A stretch of DNA of 64,000 nt from Nocardia sp. CNY236. Its GTDB lineage: Bacteria > Actinomycetota > Actinomycetes > Mycobacteriales > Mycobacteriaceae. Each line of letters begins with the position of its first letter. Position 1 is the stretch's first letter. The notes beneath the pieces are model-generated. The model saw only the letters and a program-made list of their open reading frames with translations. It searched no databases and had not been told where the DNA came from. Shown here one piece after another: positions 37,285 to 46,532 of the stretch. Location of the stretch: contig NZ_AXVD01000003.1 of NCBI RefSeq assembly GCF_000482385.1, positions 124,001-188,000 of the forward strand. The letters are read 5' to 3'. A program made the position numbers and the translations under genes.

Positions 37285-37571
37285 TTACATGGCCTGCGGC
37301 AGACCGGCGAGGACAACATCACGGCGGCCCAAGTGCAATTGCGCGGTGGGTAGCAGCCTGCGCAGGGCACCCCAACGTTCGACGGGCTGTTCGTGCAACG
37401 AGTTCCACTTAGCGCCGCCTGGGCACGATCACGCGCCGCCTGTGCGACCCGGACCTCGGCCACCGTCGGCGGGCGCGGTTGCGTCGTACCGGGCTCCTGT
37501 CGCCGAATACTGGCTGGACGCGGAGGGGGGTCCCAACGATTGTCGCCTTCAGGAATTCGGGTGCTCGCCAT
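37285..37571 (-). pseudogene. Frameshifted small gene downstream of acyP
   Basis: The ATG at 37571 follows a strong GGGAGGGGG site, 26 bp after acyP. Frame 1 reads RPPTVAEVRVAQAARDRAQ and then degenerates; shifting by one base near 37411-37422 opens AKWNSLHEQPVERWGALRRL followed by LHLGRRDVVLAGLPQAM and a TAA at 37287. Both halves have gene-like codon use, and one added base would give about 95 residues. Either a real frameshift or a sequencing error; the protein family is unknown to me. Confidence 0.55.
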
Positions 37572-37597
37572 CGTCCCCCTCCCTGCCCGCCCCTGAG

Positions 37598-37876
37598 CTA
37601 GCGTTCCTCGAACCCGATCAGGTTGTCCCGCACCGGTTCCCAGCTTTCCACAACAACGCTGACTCGACCAGGTGTATCACCCGAACGCAAGAGTTCCAGG
37701 AGCCGTGAACACGCGCTGTGCGGCCCTTCCGCCACGACGTGCACCCGGCCGTCTCTGGTGTTGGCGGCATACCCGACCAGACCCAGTTCGAGCGCACGCG
37801 ACCTGGTCCACCAGCGGAAACCCACGCCCTGTACGAGGCCGTGTACCCACGCGCTCAACCGGACGGTCGATCCCAT
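37598..37876 (-). CDS. acyP: Acylphosphatase
   Basis: 92 residues. Hydrolyses acyl phosphates such as carbamoyl- or acetyl-phosphate. Catalytic Arg21 is in VQGVGFRWW and Asn39 in GYAANTRDGRV, matching the family pattern. Its ATG shares one base with the stop of the OsmC gene (TGATG), so translation is coupled. In mycobacteria acyP lies next to smc; here a kdpDE block separates them. Confidence 0.95.
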   Translation of the reverse strand: MGSTVRLSAWVHGLVQGVGFRWWTRSRALELGLVGYAANTRDGRVHVVAEGPHSACSRLLELLRSGDTPGRVSVVVESWEPVRDNLIGFEER

Positions 37877-38337
37877 CAGCCATCGATATCGAACGAGAGC
37901 GTCACTTTCGATCCGGCCTCCAGCGTCCGTCCCACGGTGCACACTTTGTCGATCGCGCGTTGCACGGTGACCAACAGCCGCGCCCGCGCTTCGTCGTCGA
38001 GCTCGCTGAGATCCAGCTCGAACACCTCGTCCAGCTGCGGGTAGACCTCGTTGTCCCGGTCGGCGTCGCCGGAGACCCGGATGGTCGCGTCGAAGGTGTC
38101 GCCGAGCTTACGGGACAACGCGAAATCCGCACTCAGGCCCGAGCAGGCCGCCAAGGCGATCTTCAGTAGCTCACCCGGGCTGAACGCACCGGGAACTCCC
38201 TGCGAGCCGATCAGAACCTCGGCGCCACGGGAGCTGCGTCCGGTGTATGCCCTGGTTCCAGTGCGCTCGACCCACAATGTGGTCGGCTCCTGCACGGTCG
38301 GGGCCGCGGTGGTGGCGGTTGCGGTCTGTTCAGCCAT
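37876..38337 (-). CDS. OsmC-family peroxiredoxin-like protein
   Basis: 153 residues. OsmC/Ohr fold: GVPGAFSPGELLKIALAACS with the first redox cysteine and DKVCTVGRTLEAG with the second, the pair that reduces organic hydroperoxides. Start ATG at 38337; a frame extension to 38406 lacks homology. It corresponds in position to Rv2923c. Followed directly by acyP with a one-base overlap. Confidence 0.92.
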   Translation of the reverse strand: MAEQTATATTAAPTVQEPTTLWVERTGTRAYTGRSSRGAEVLIGSQGVPGAFSPGELLKIALAACSGLSADFALSRKLGDTFDATIRVSGDADRDNEVYPQLDEVFELDLSELDDEARARLLVTVQRAIDKVCTVGRTLEAGSKVTLSFDIDG

Positions 38338-38472
38338 GGGTTCGATCCTGCCATTCTCGTCGCATTCGGCTCGCGCGCCTGGCAACGCAGGATCGGTCCG
38401 CGACATTCCCCTGGTCCGCGTCGGACCCTGGATTCCGGCGACGCTCGCGCCGAACCACCGATTCGACAGACA

Positions 38473-39186
38473 CTACTGCTGGAACCGATAGCCCATGCGG
38501 GCCTCGGTGAGCAGGTGTTTCGGCCGTGAGGGGTCGTCCTCGAGTTTGCGGCGTAGTTGCGCTAGATAGACCCGGAGATAGTGCGTTTCGGTGGCATAGG
38601 ACGGGCCCCATACCTCGCGCAGCAGCTCGCGCTGTCCGACCAGCTTGCCTCGATTGCGCACCAGCATTTCGAGCATGCCCCACTCGGTAGGCGTCAGATG
38701 GACGGCTCGGCCGTGCCGGGTGACTTGTTTGGCGGCAAGGTCGACGGTGAACGACGACGTCGTCACGACCGGAGCCGACGAGTCGCCGCGCCGGCGCACC
38801 GCCGCCCGCAGCCGTGCCAGCAACTCGTCCATGCCGAACGGCTTGGCGACATAGTCGTCGGCGCCGGCGTCGAGCGCCTCGACCTTGTCGGCGGAGTCGG
38901 TGCGCGCCGACAGCACGATCACCGGCGCCGAGGTCCAGCTCCGCAGGCGCGTCAGTACCTCGACGCCGTCCATATCGGGGAGGCCGAGGTCGAGGATCAC
39001 CACGTCCGGAGTTCGGTCGGCCGCCGCACGCAAGCCTGCGTCACCGGTGGCTGCGGTCACCACCTCGTATCCACGGACCGACAGATTGATGCGCAGTGCG
39101 CGCACGATCTGCTGTTCGTCGTCCACCACGAGCACCGTCGCCGGCGACGTCTCGGGCGTGGGCGCACTTGTCGCCTTCTGCGTCAT
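38473..39186 (-). CDS. kdpE: Response regulator KdpE
   Basis: 237 residues. OmpR/PhoB-type regulator: receiver domain with acidic pair VVDDEQQ, phosphorylation site Asp66 (VVILDLGLPDMDG) and Lys in DDYVAKPFGMDE, then a winged-helix DNA-binding domain (LTPTEWGMLEMLVRNRGKL, and ETHYLRVYLAQLRRKLEDDP). The sequence is close to KdpE, which turns on the KdpFABC potassium pump. It starts 10 bp after kdpD with a GAGGTG site. No kdpFABC genes lie in the window. Confidence 0.93.
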   Translation of the reverse strand: MTQKATSAPTPETSPATVLVVDDEQQIVRALRINLSVRGYEVVTAATGDAGLRAAADRTPDVVILDLGLPDMDGVEVLTRLRSWTSAPVIVLSARTDSADKVEALDAGADDYVAKPFGMDELLARLRAAVRRRGDSSAPVVTTSSFTVDLAAKQVTRHGRAVHLTPTEWGMLEMLVRNRGKLVGQRELLREVWGPSYATETHYLRVYLAQLRRKLEDDPSRPKHLLTEARMGYRFQQ

Positions 39187-39196
39187 CGTGGGCACC

Positions 39197-41635
39197 TCAT
39201 TCCTCTGCGCTCGTGGTGTCGTGCACGTCCGCCCCCTCGGATTCGGCCCGGTCGTCATCGGCGGGCAAGTCGACCAGCATGGTCAGTCCGCCCCCTGGAG
39301 TCGGTTGCGCGCGAACGGTGCCGCCCATGGCCTCCACGAATCCGCGCGCTACCGAGAGACCGAGCCCGACACCGGAGGTGCTGTCTCCGAGGCGTTGGAA
39401 TGGTTCGAACAGTTGATGCTCGGCGCCCTGCGGTACACCGGGACCGGAATCCACCACGGCGATGAATACTCGGTCGCCGGCGTAGTCGGCTGTGACGTGC
39501 ACCGTGGTCGGGTGCGGGGTATGCCGCAGAGCGTTGTCGATCAGGTTGGCAAGCACCCGTTCCAACAAGCCGTCGTCGGCGAGTACCGCGACGTCGCCGA
39601 CCTCGACCCGGACTCGGGCCATCGCCGCGTGCCGCGTTCCCATGCCGATACTCACCAGCGCGCGATGCACTGTCTCGTCCAGATAGACCCGTCGCACCCG
39701 CGGCGTGACCACACCGACCGCGAGGCGTGAGGAGTCCAGCAGATTGCCGACCAGCGCAGTGAGCTGATCGACCGACTGTTCGATCGTCTCCAGCAGTTGG
39801 GCGGTGTCGTTCGGGGAGAACTCGATGTCGTCGCTGCGCAGACTGGAAACCGCTGCTTTGGCTCCGGCCAATGGCGTGCGCAGGTCGTGGCTGACCGCGG
39901 AAAGCAGTGCCCGCCGCAAACGGTCGGCTTCTTGCAGGGCTGCAGCGGCGTTCGCCTCCTCGGCCAGCCGCGTCTGTCGCACCAACGCCACGGCCTGGTT
40001 GGCCACCGCGCTCAGCACAGGCCGGTCGGTTGCCGCCAAGGCAGGACCGGCCAGCAACAGCCAGTGGCTGGCATCACCTGCCTCGATCACGGTGCTCGCT
40101 TCCGAGGGCGCATAGGGAGGATCGACCCCGATCGTGGCGAGCACCTGGTCGCCGGCAGTCAGGCTCACAGCCCGCTGGGCGAAGACCTCCCTGATCTGCC
40201 GTAGCAACCCGGGCAGGTCGGTGCCGTGCAGTATGGCGCCAGAGAACATGGTCAGCAGCTCGGCTTGTCGAGCTGCCTTTCGCGCTTGCCGGGTTCGTTT
40301 CGTGGCCACGTCGACCAACCCGGCCACTGCGACACCGACGATGAGCAACACGCTCGCAGTGATCATGTCGTTCAACTCTGCGACCGCGAGGTTGTAGCGC
40401 GGTGGCGCGACGAACCAGCTCATCAACACCCCGGACAACAATGCGGCACACGCCGCGGGCACGATCCGGCCCAACAGGGCCACGGCGACGACACCGACGA
40501 CGAACAGTGCGCTGACCCCGCCGAGCCCCAGTGCGTCGTTCAACAGAGTCACAGCCAGGGTGAACACGACGGCGGGGATCAGGAATGCCGCCAGCCAGGC
40601 GCCCATGCGGCGGCGTGAACGCGACGCAGTGCGTCGGGAGCCACGACGCGCGTGCTCGTGAGCCACCACGTGAATGTCGATCGCGTCGGACAGGCTCACC
40701 ACCGTAGAGCCGACGTCTTCGTCCAGTATCCGTGCCCAGCGTGCACGTCGTGATCGTCCGATCACGAGCTGGCCGGCGTTCGCTTCCCGAGCGAACGCCA
40801 GCAGAGTCTGGGCCACGTCATCGCTGGTGACAGTGTGCAGCGTCGTTCCCAAGGCTGCGGTGAGCTCGCGCAGCCGGGCAAGCCGCTCGGCGGCGCCGGC
40901 AGCCGGGCGAACACTACGGACGACGTGGACGACGGCCAGGTCGGCATCGGCATCGGCGGCGATCCGGTATGCCTTGCGGATGATGGTCTCCGACTCCGGG
41001 CCGCCGGTCACTCCCGCGACCACACGTGACTGCCGGACAGGCTCGGAGATCGGGAGATCGGCCCGGAACTCGGCTGCGGCAGCGAACTCGGCTGCGGAGT
41101 CGACTTCGGTGGTCAGCCACCGGACGGTCAATTCTCGCAGCGCGTCCGGCGTCATGCCGACCAGTTCCACTTCGTCCGCGTAGCGCACCACGACCTCGGG
41201 AACGGTCTTGCGCTGGTGACCGAGCCGCGTTGCGGCCTGTTCCAGTCCCTCCAGTTGTTGTAGGCCGACCGTCGAGATCACGTCGATGCCGGCGTCGAGC
41301 AGCTCGCCGACGTCTTGCCACCGCTCGGTGTGTCCGCTGCCCGTCGTGTCGGTGTGGGCCAGCTGGTCGATCAGCACCGCGGCGGGTGCACGCCGTAACA
41401 CCGCCTCGACGTCCAGTTCGCACCAGGTGGCGTTGTTCACCTCGACCTGTTTCGGCGGAATCCGTTCGATGCCGTCGAATGCTCGTGCGGCCTGTTCTGG
41501 GCCGCACGTTCCGCCGAGCGCGGCCACGACGTCGCGCCCACGTCGCAGCTGTCGGCGCGCCTCGTTCAGCATGGCGTCGGTTGTGTCGACTCCCGGTGCG
41601 ACGCCGAGGCAAATACGCAGCTGACCGCGTTTCAC
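39197..41635 (-). CDS. kdpD: Sensor histidine kinase KdpD with degenerate N-terminal ATP site
   Basis: 812 residues. Order: KdpD N-terminal domain (1-200), universal-stress-like domain (about 210-340), four membrane helices (DUF4118, about 350-470), GAF-like region, then kinase core with SAVSHDLRTPLAGAK (phospho-His), NLIDNALRHTP and GVGLGLSVARGF. The N-terminal P-loop, normally GAAPGVGKT, reads GVAPGVDTT (residues 11-19): the Gly-Lys is lost. The Walker B-like DELAHTN reads DQLAHTD (90-96). So the regulatory ATP-binding site is probably non-functional while the kinase domain looks intact. Start GTG 41635 has a poor ribosome site. It lies next to kdpE. Confidence 0.95.
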   Translation of the reverse strand: MKRGQLRICLGVAPGVDTTDAMLNEARRQLRRGRDVVAALGGTCGPEQAARAFDGIERIPPKQVEVNNATWCELDVEAVLRRAPAAVLIDQLAHTDTTGSGHTERWQDVGELLDAGIDVISTVGLQQLEGLEQAATRLGHQRKTVPEVVVRYADEVELVGMTPDALRELTVRWLTTEVDSAAEFAAAAEFRADLPISEPVRQSRVVAGVTGGPESETIIRKAYRIAADADADLAVVHVVRSVRPAAGAAERLARLRELTAALGTTLHTVTSDDVAQTLLAFAREANAGQLVIGRSRRARWARILDEDVGSTVVSLSDAIDIHVVAHEHARRGSRRTASRSRRRMGAWLAAFLIPAVVFTLAVTLLNDALGLGGVSALFVVGVVAVALLGRIVPAACAALLSGVLMSWFVAPPRYNLAVAELNDMITASVLLIVGVAVAGLVDVATKRTRQARKAARQAELLTMFSGAILHGTDLPGLLRQIREVFAQRAVSLTAGDQVLATIGVDPPYAPSEASTVIEAGDASHWLLLAGPALAATDRPVLSAVANQAVALVRQTRLAEEANAAAALQEADRLRRALLSAVSHDLRTPLAGAKAAVSSLRSDDIEFSPNDTAQLLETIEQSVDQLTALVGNLLDSSRLAVGVVTPRVRRVYLDETVHRALVSIGMGTRHAAMARVRVEVGDVAVLADDGLLERVLANLIDNALRHTPHPTTVHVTADYAGDRVFIAVVDSGPGVPQGAEHQLFEPFQRLGDSTSGVGLGLSVARGFVEAMGGTVRAQPTPGGGLTMLVDLPADDDRAESEGADVHDTTSAEE

Positions 41636-41741
41636 GCCTCAATCATCGCGCGCCACACCCACTGGGCGGAACAATCTCGATCGACTGCTGGGCGTTGTGG
41701 CCCACCCGGTTGGGTCACGCGAGCCGTGATCCGGCGTACGA

Positions 41742-41840
41742 CTACCGCGCCTGTGGGCGGCCGGAGCGCGCTCGGACCCCGAGGGCGCGAACGACCAGCA
41801 TGCAGCAGACGAATCCCACGATGAGGGTTAGCGCTGACAT
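41742..41840 (-). CDS. Possible small single-helix membrane peptide
   Basis: 32 residues: MSALTLIVGFVCCMLVVRAL then a basic tail. One membrane helix; AGGACG lies six bases before the ATG. It sits 107 bp upstream of kdpD on the same strand, and size and topology recall KdpF, the 30-residue subunit of the K+ pump, but the sequence is not diagnostic and the rest of the pump is absent here. Confidence 0.35.
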   Translation of the reverse strand: MSALTLIVGFVCCMLVVRALGVRARSGRPQAR

Positions 41841-42246
41841 CACAGCGTCCTAGTCCTTGCCGAGCGGTCGGCATCGAGCGTTGTGGAGCTGTTCGACAGC
41901 ACCCGTTCGCTGTTCCTACCTTCGACGCGCACGTCGACCTCGATTCTGTGTGAATGAAGACATCACCTGGACGAATGTGCCAGCAGTAGGTCCGGAAATT
42001 CTCTTGTGGGCCGCGGCCCGACTTCCGACGGCTGGCTGATGGTCCTGGTATCGCGGCTACTGCGCAGTCGTCGGTGGCCGCACGAAGCACGGTATGCCAG
42101 CCGATACCGTGACTCAGTCTGCACCGCAATCGGAGCAAATGCAATGGATCCAACGAGGGATTCGGGGGACGAGTCGATAGTCTTGGCTCTCGGATACCAC
42201 TGCCGCGTCGAACAGACCGACGACCATATGAACCGAAAGGTCGAAT
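41841..42246. other. Divergent intergenic region between kdpDE block and smc
   Basis: 406 bp without a convincing gene. It must hold promoters for both directions. A perfect 8-bp stem (CACGGTAT / ATACCGTG, 42088-42111) with an 8-nt loop is the only structure noticed. Confidence 0.4.
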
Positions 42247-45200
42247 TTGCACCTGAAGAGTCTGACGTTGAAGGGCTTCAAGTCCTTCGCGTCCGCGACG
42301 ACGCTGCGATTGGAGCCCGGCATCACCTGTGTCGTCGGTCCGAATGGATCGGGTAAATCGAATGTCGTCGACGCGCTCACCTGGGTAATGGGCGAGCAAG
42401 GTGCGAAGGCGCTGCGTGGCGGCAAGATGCAGGATGTGATTTTCGCCGGCACCTCGGGTCGTGCCCCGTTGGGTCGTGCCGAAGTCACGTTGACCATCGA
42501 CAATTCCGATGGTGCGCTGCCCATCGATTACGCCGAAGTATCCATCACCCGGCGCATGTTCCGCGATGGTGCCGGCGAGTACGAGATCAATGGCGGCGGA
42601 TGTCGCCTGATGGACGTACAGGAACTTCTGAGCGATTCCGGCATCGGACGCGAGATGCACGTCATCGTCGGGCAGGGCCGATTGTCGGCCATCCTGGAAT
42701 CGCGCCCGGAGGATCGCCGTGCCTTCATCGAGGAGGCGGCCGGCGTGCTCAAGCATCGCAAACGCAAGGAAAAAGCACTGCGCAAGCTCGATGCCATGCA
42801 AGCCAACCTGGCCCGTCTCACCGATCTCACGAGCGAACTCCGTCGCCAGCTCAAACCATTGGGCAGACAAGCCGAGGCCGCCCGCAGAGCCGCAACCGTG
42901 CAGGCCGACCTGCGCGACGCGCGCTTGCGCCTGGCGGCCGACGACCTGGCGGCTCGTCGCGGCGAGTTGCAAAGCCAACAGAGCAAGGAAGCCTACGCTC
43001 GTGAGCAGCAGCTCACGGTGCAGTCGGAGTTGGATGCCGCCAATGCCGCACTGGCCGAGCACGAATTCCAGCTGTCGCGTCTGGCGCCCAGGGCCGAGGC
43101 AGCCGCACAGCTGTGGTTCGACCTGTCGGCGTTGTCCGAGCGGGTCGGCGCAACCATTCGCATCGCTACCGACCGGGCACGCCACCTCGACACCGCGGTC
43201 CCGGTGGGCACCGGGCGCGACCCCGAGCAGCTCGAAATCGAAGCGCAGGCGATCGAGGCGCAGGAGAGCGAGCTGCGAGCTGCGGTCGAGATGGCGATCG
43301 AGCTGTCGGCGGCGGCGGGTGACCAGGTGGCCGAACGCGAGATGGCCGCGAAGGCCGCCGAACAGGCGCATCTGGCTGCTGTGCGTGCGGTCGCCGACCA
43401 CCGAGAGGGGGTGGCTCGGTTGTCCGGCAGGGTCGACACCGTGCGCGCCGGAGCTCAGACGGTGGACGCGGAGATCGTCAGGCTCTCGGCCGCCGTCGAG
43501 GACGCGAGGCGACGCGCGGAGGTCGCACACGCCGAATTCGACGCGGCGCAAGCCGAACTCGCCGAACTGGAGGCGAGTGAGGCAGGTCTGGACGCACAAT
43601 CCGAGCACGCTGCGCAGGCACTGGAATTGGCCGATCGACGCGTCGACGAACTGCGCGAGGAGGACCGCGAGGCGGGCAAGCGGGTGGCGTCGTTGGATGC
43701 GCGTATCGAAGCGCTTGCCATGAACCTCACTCGCCGCGACGGGGCTGCCTGGCTGGCACAGCACCGCGAACAGGACGTACGCGGTGCGCTATCGACGTTG
43801 CTGCGGGTGCACAGCGGTTACGAAGCGGCGGTCGCCGCCGCCCTCGGTCTGCTGGTGGATGCAGTGACGACCGACACCGGCGAGTCCGCCCACGCCGCGA
43901 TCTCTGCGCTCAAAGAGTCCGATCAGGGGCGCGCCGCAGTGGTGTTCGGCGCTGAGGCCATCGACCGGCAGCGGCTCGGTGCGCCGCCCTCCGGCGGCCG
44001 CTGGCTGATCGACGTGGTCGAGTGCCCCGATGCGGTCCGGGGCGCGCTCGAGGCGCTGACGTCGGGCACCGCCGTGGTCGACGATCTGCCCGCCGCTCGG
44101 GTGGCCCTCACGATTCGGCCCGACATCCGTGTGGTCACCCGCGACGGCGACCTCGCTGGAAACGGTTGGCTGCTGGGCGGTTCCGACCGCGCACCGAGCC
44201 AACTCGAAATCCGTTCCGACATCGATACCGCCGAGAACGATCTGGTCGCGGCGCGGCGCCGCGCCGAGGAACTCGAGGCAGCGCTGTCGGGTGCACTGGC
44301 CGAACAAACCGACCGCAAGCACGCCGTCGACCACGCGCTGCTCGCCTTGCACGAATCCGATCAAGCGCTGACTGCGATCTATGAACGCCTCGGCCGGCTC
44401 GGTCAGACCGCTCGCGCAGCGCATGCGGAGGGTGAGCGCCTGCAGGCCCAGCGCACCGCTGCCGAAGACAGCAGAAAGGAAGCGCTCGCCGGTCTCGCCG
44501 AATTGGAAGAGCGCCTCCGGCATGCCGAAGCCGATCGACTCGACGGCGACAGCGCGGGCGCGGCGGGCGCAGAAACAGCGAGCCGGCTGCGCGAAGAAGC
44601 GGCGGCCGCGCTGGCCGAGGCGCGGGCGCGGGAGGTCGAGGCCCGGCTCGCGGTTCGCACTGCCGAAGAACGTGCGGAATCGGTACGCGGGAAAGCGGAT
44701 TCGCTGCGCCGCGCCGCGCATGCCGAGAAGGAAGCGCGCGCTCGCGCGGAGCGCGCTCGCGCTGCGCGCACCAAGGCCGTCGAGGTCGCGGTCGCCGTCG
44801 CCGCGTCCGGCGGAAAGATCGCCGCGGAGTTGGAGGTCGTGGTCGGCGCGGCGGCTGATCGCCGTGATGGCCTGGTACGCCGGCGCTCCGAATGCGCCAC
44901 ACAGGTCGAGCAGATCAAGGAGCGGGTGCGGGTGCTCACCGGGCAGCTGTCCGACCTCACCGATGCGGTGCACCGCGACGAGGTGGCCAGGGCGCAGGCG
45001 GCACTGCGCATCGAACAGGTGCAGACGACCATCACCGAGCAGTTCGGAATCGCGTTCGACGATCTGATCGCCGAGTACGGACCCGATGTCCCGGTCCCGC
45101 CGTCCGCACTGGAGTTGCAGGAATACGAGCAGGCCACGCAGCGTGGCGAACAGGTCACCGCACCGGTTGCCATGCCCTACGATCGGCCGACTCAGCAGCG

Positions 45201-45861
45201 GCGCGCCAAACGTGCGGAGAAGGATCTGGCGACCCTGGGTAAGGTCAATCCGCTCGCGCTGGAAGAGTTCGCAGCACTCGAGGAACGCTACAACTTCTTG
45301 TCCACCCAACTCGATGACGTCACCAATGCTCGCAGCGACTTGTTGGGCGTGGTCGCCGAGGTCGATGCGCGCATCCTTCAGGTGTTCACCGACGCCTACG
45401 CCGATGTCGAGCGTGAGTTCGTCGACGTGTTCGCGACATTGTTCCCTGGCGGTGCGGGCAGACTGTTGCTGACCGACCCTGCCGACATGCTCACTACCGG
45501 CATAGAAGTGGAGGCTCGTCCACCGGGTAAGAAGGTCAAGCGGTTGTCACTGTTGTCGGGCGGGGAGAAGTCGCTGACTGCCGTTGCGCTCCTGGTGGCC
45601 ATCTTCCGCGCGCGACCGTCACCGTTCTATGTGATGGACGAGGTCGAGGCGGCGTTGGACGACACCAACCTGCGCCGGCTACTCGGATTGTTCGAGCAGC
45701 TTCGGGAGAAGAGCCAGCTGATCGTGATCACCCATCAGAAGCCGACGATGGAGATCGCCGACGCTCTCTACGGTGTCAGTATGCGTGGTGACGGAATCAC
45801 ACAGGTGATATCTCAGCGACTGCGGGGTCACAACCTGGCTGCGGCCGGTACGACGGGGTGA
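42247..45861 (+). CDS. smc: Chromosome segregation ATPase SMC
   Basis: 1204 residues. SMC dimer with ScpAB organises and segregates the chromosome. Head N-part: [20 protein letters not shown] with Walker [14 protein letters not shown]; long coiled coils flank the hinge (about 510-680); head C-part has the ABC signature [17 protein letters not shown] and Walker [14 protein letters not shown]. The TTG at 42247 is accepted because GAAAGG lies nine bases upstream and SMC homology begins with [14 protein letters not shown]. Followed convergently by the DUF2237 gene. Confidence 0.97.
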   Translation: MHLKSLTLKGFKSFASATTLRLEPGITCVVGPNGSGKSNVVDALTWVMGEQGAKALRGGKMQDVIFAGTSGRAPLGRAEVTLTIDNSDGALPIDYAEVSITRRMFRDGAGEYEINGGGCRLMDVQELLSDSGIGREMHVIVGQGRLSAILESRPEDRRAFIEEAAGVLKHRKRKEKALRKLDAMQANLARLTDLTSELRRQLKPLGRQAEAARRAATVQADLRDARLRLAADDLAARRGELQSQQSKEAYAREQQLTVQSELDAANAALAEHEFQLSRLAPRAEAAAQLWFDLSALSERVGATIRIATDRARHLDTAVPVGTGRDPEQLEIEAQAIEAQESELRAAVEMAIELSAAAGDQVAEREMAAKAAEQAHLAAVRAVADHREGVARLSGRVDTVRAGAQTVDAEIVRLSAAVEDARRRAEVAHAEFDAAQAELAELEASEAGLDAQSEHAAQALELADRRVDELREEDREAGKRVASLDARIEALAMNLTRRDGAAWLAQHREQDVRGALSTLLRVHSGYEAAVAAALGLLVDAVTTDTGESAHAAISALKESDQGRAAVVFGAEAIDRQRLGAPPSGGRWLIDVVECPDAVRGALEALTSGTAVVDDLPAARVALTIRPDIRVVTRDGDLAGNGWLLGGSDRAPSQLEIRSDIDTAENDLVAARRRAEELEAALSGALAEQTDRKHAVDHALLALHESDQALTAIYERLGRLGQTARAAHAEGERLQAQRTAAEDSRKEALAGLAELEERLRHAEADRLDGDSAGAAGAETASRLREEAAAALAEARAREVEARLAVRTAEERAESVRGKADSLRRAAHAEKEARARAERARAARTKAVEVAVAVAASGGKIAAELEVVVGAAADRRDGLVRRRSECATQVEQIKERVRVLTGQLSDLTDAVHRDEVARAQAALRIEQVQTTITEQFGIAFDDLIAEYGPDVPVPPSALELQEYEQATQRGEQVTAPVAMPYDRPTQQRRAKRAEKDLATLGKVNPLALEEFAALEERYNFLSTQLDDVTNARSDLLGVVAEVDARILQVFTDAYADVEREFVDVFATLFPGGAGRLLLTDPADMLTTGIEVEARPPGKKVKRLSLLSGGEKSLTAVALLVAIFRARPSPFYVMDEVEAALDDTNLRRLLGLFEQLREKSQLIVITHQKPTMEIADALYGVSMRGDGITQVISQRLRGHNLAAAGTTG

Positions 45862-45877
45862 GCGAGCGCCGTCGCGA

Positions 45878-46267
45878 TCAGAGCAGGTCGCTGACGTCGT
45901 CGGGCACGTCGACGGCATACTTGCGCAGGATATCCATCGAGATCACCTCCAGCGCGTTCTCGTGCGTGGCTGCCAACACAACCGGGGCCGCGACCCCGTC
46001 TTCGTGCGCGTGCAACCATCGAACGGCCACCACACACCATCGGTCGCCCGGCTGCAGGCCTGGAAAGTTGTTCTCTGGGCGCGGTGTACTCAGATCGTTG
46101 CCTATCGATGCTTGGTGTTCCAGAAACTCTGCCGTGACGACGGTGCACACGGTGTGGCTGCCCAAGTCGTCCGGTCCCGTACTGCAGCAGCCGTCCCGGT
46201 AGAAGCCGGTCAGAGGATCGGTGCCGCACTCTTGCAGCGGCCCCCCAAGCACGTTTCGATCGGTCAC
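45878..46267 (-). CDS. DUF2237 family protein
   Basis: 129 residues. Very conserved small protein of unknown function: NVLGGPLQECGTDPLTGFYR, then DGCCSTGPDDLGSHTVC, ENNFPGLQPGDRWCVVAVRW and APVVLAATHENALEVI. The many conserved cysteines suggest metal or redox chemistry, but no activity is established. It is an insertion between smc and ftsY relative to mycobacteria and runs against both. Confidence 0.9.
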   Translation of the reverse strand: MTDRNVLGGPLQECGTDPLTGFYRDGCCSTGPDDLGSHTVCTVVTAEFLEHQASIGNDLSTPRPENNFPGLQPGDRWCVVAVRWLHAHEDGVAAPVVLAATHENALEVISMDILRKYAVDVPDDVSDLL

Positions 46268-46437
46268 GTCGCTGATCCTATTGATACTTGGCGAGAAGTT
46301 CCGCAGGACAAGAAATCTCGAGGGGGTGTCGGCGCCCGAACGGCCCGCGCCTGCCTACCGTCTGCCGAGGTCGTGGAATTCGGAGAGTGTCCCTGTCGCT
46401 GTGGCGCGCTCGTCCGGGCGGGGCCGGCGCTCGGCCC

Positions 46438-46503
46438 GATGTGGCTGGGCGCCGGGGCGGATGTGGCTGGGCGCCGGGGCGGATGTGGCTCGGCGCCCAG
46501 GCG
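46438..46503. repeat. 22-bp tandem repeat, three copies, upstream of ftsY
   Basis: GATGTGGCTGGGCGCCGGGG plus CG at 46438-46459, an exact second copy at 46460-46481, and a third with three changes at 46482-46503. It ends 30 bp before the ftsY start, within the only space available for its promoter. Confidence 0.95.
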
Positions 46504-46532
46504 GCGATGGACGATCTGCAAGGATGGTCCGC

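Noticed and set aside
41632-43764. Long open frame (710 codons) antisense to smc and kdpD upstream region
   Set aside because: It mirrors smc codons in a GC-rich genome, shows no motif, and smc on the other strand is certain.
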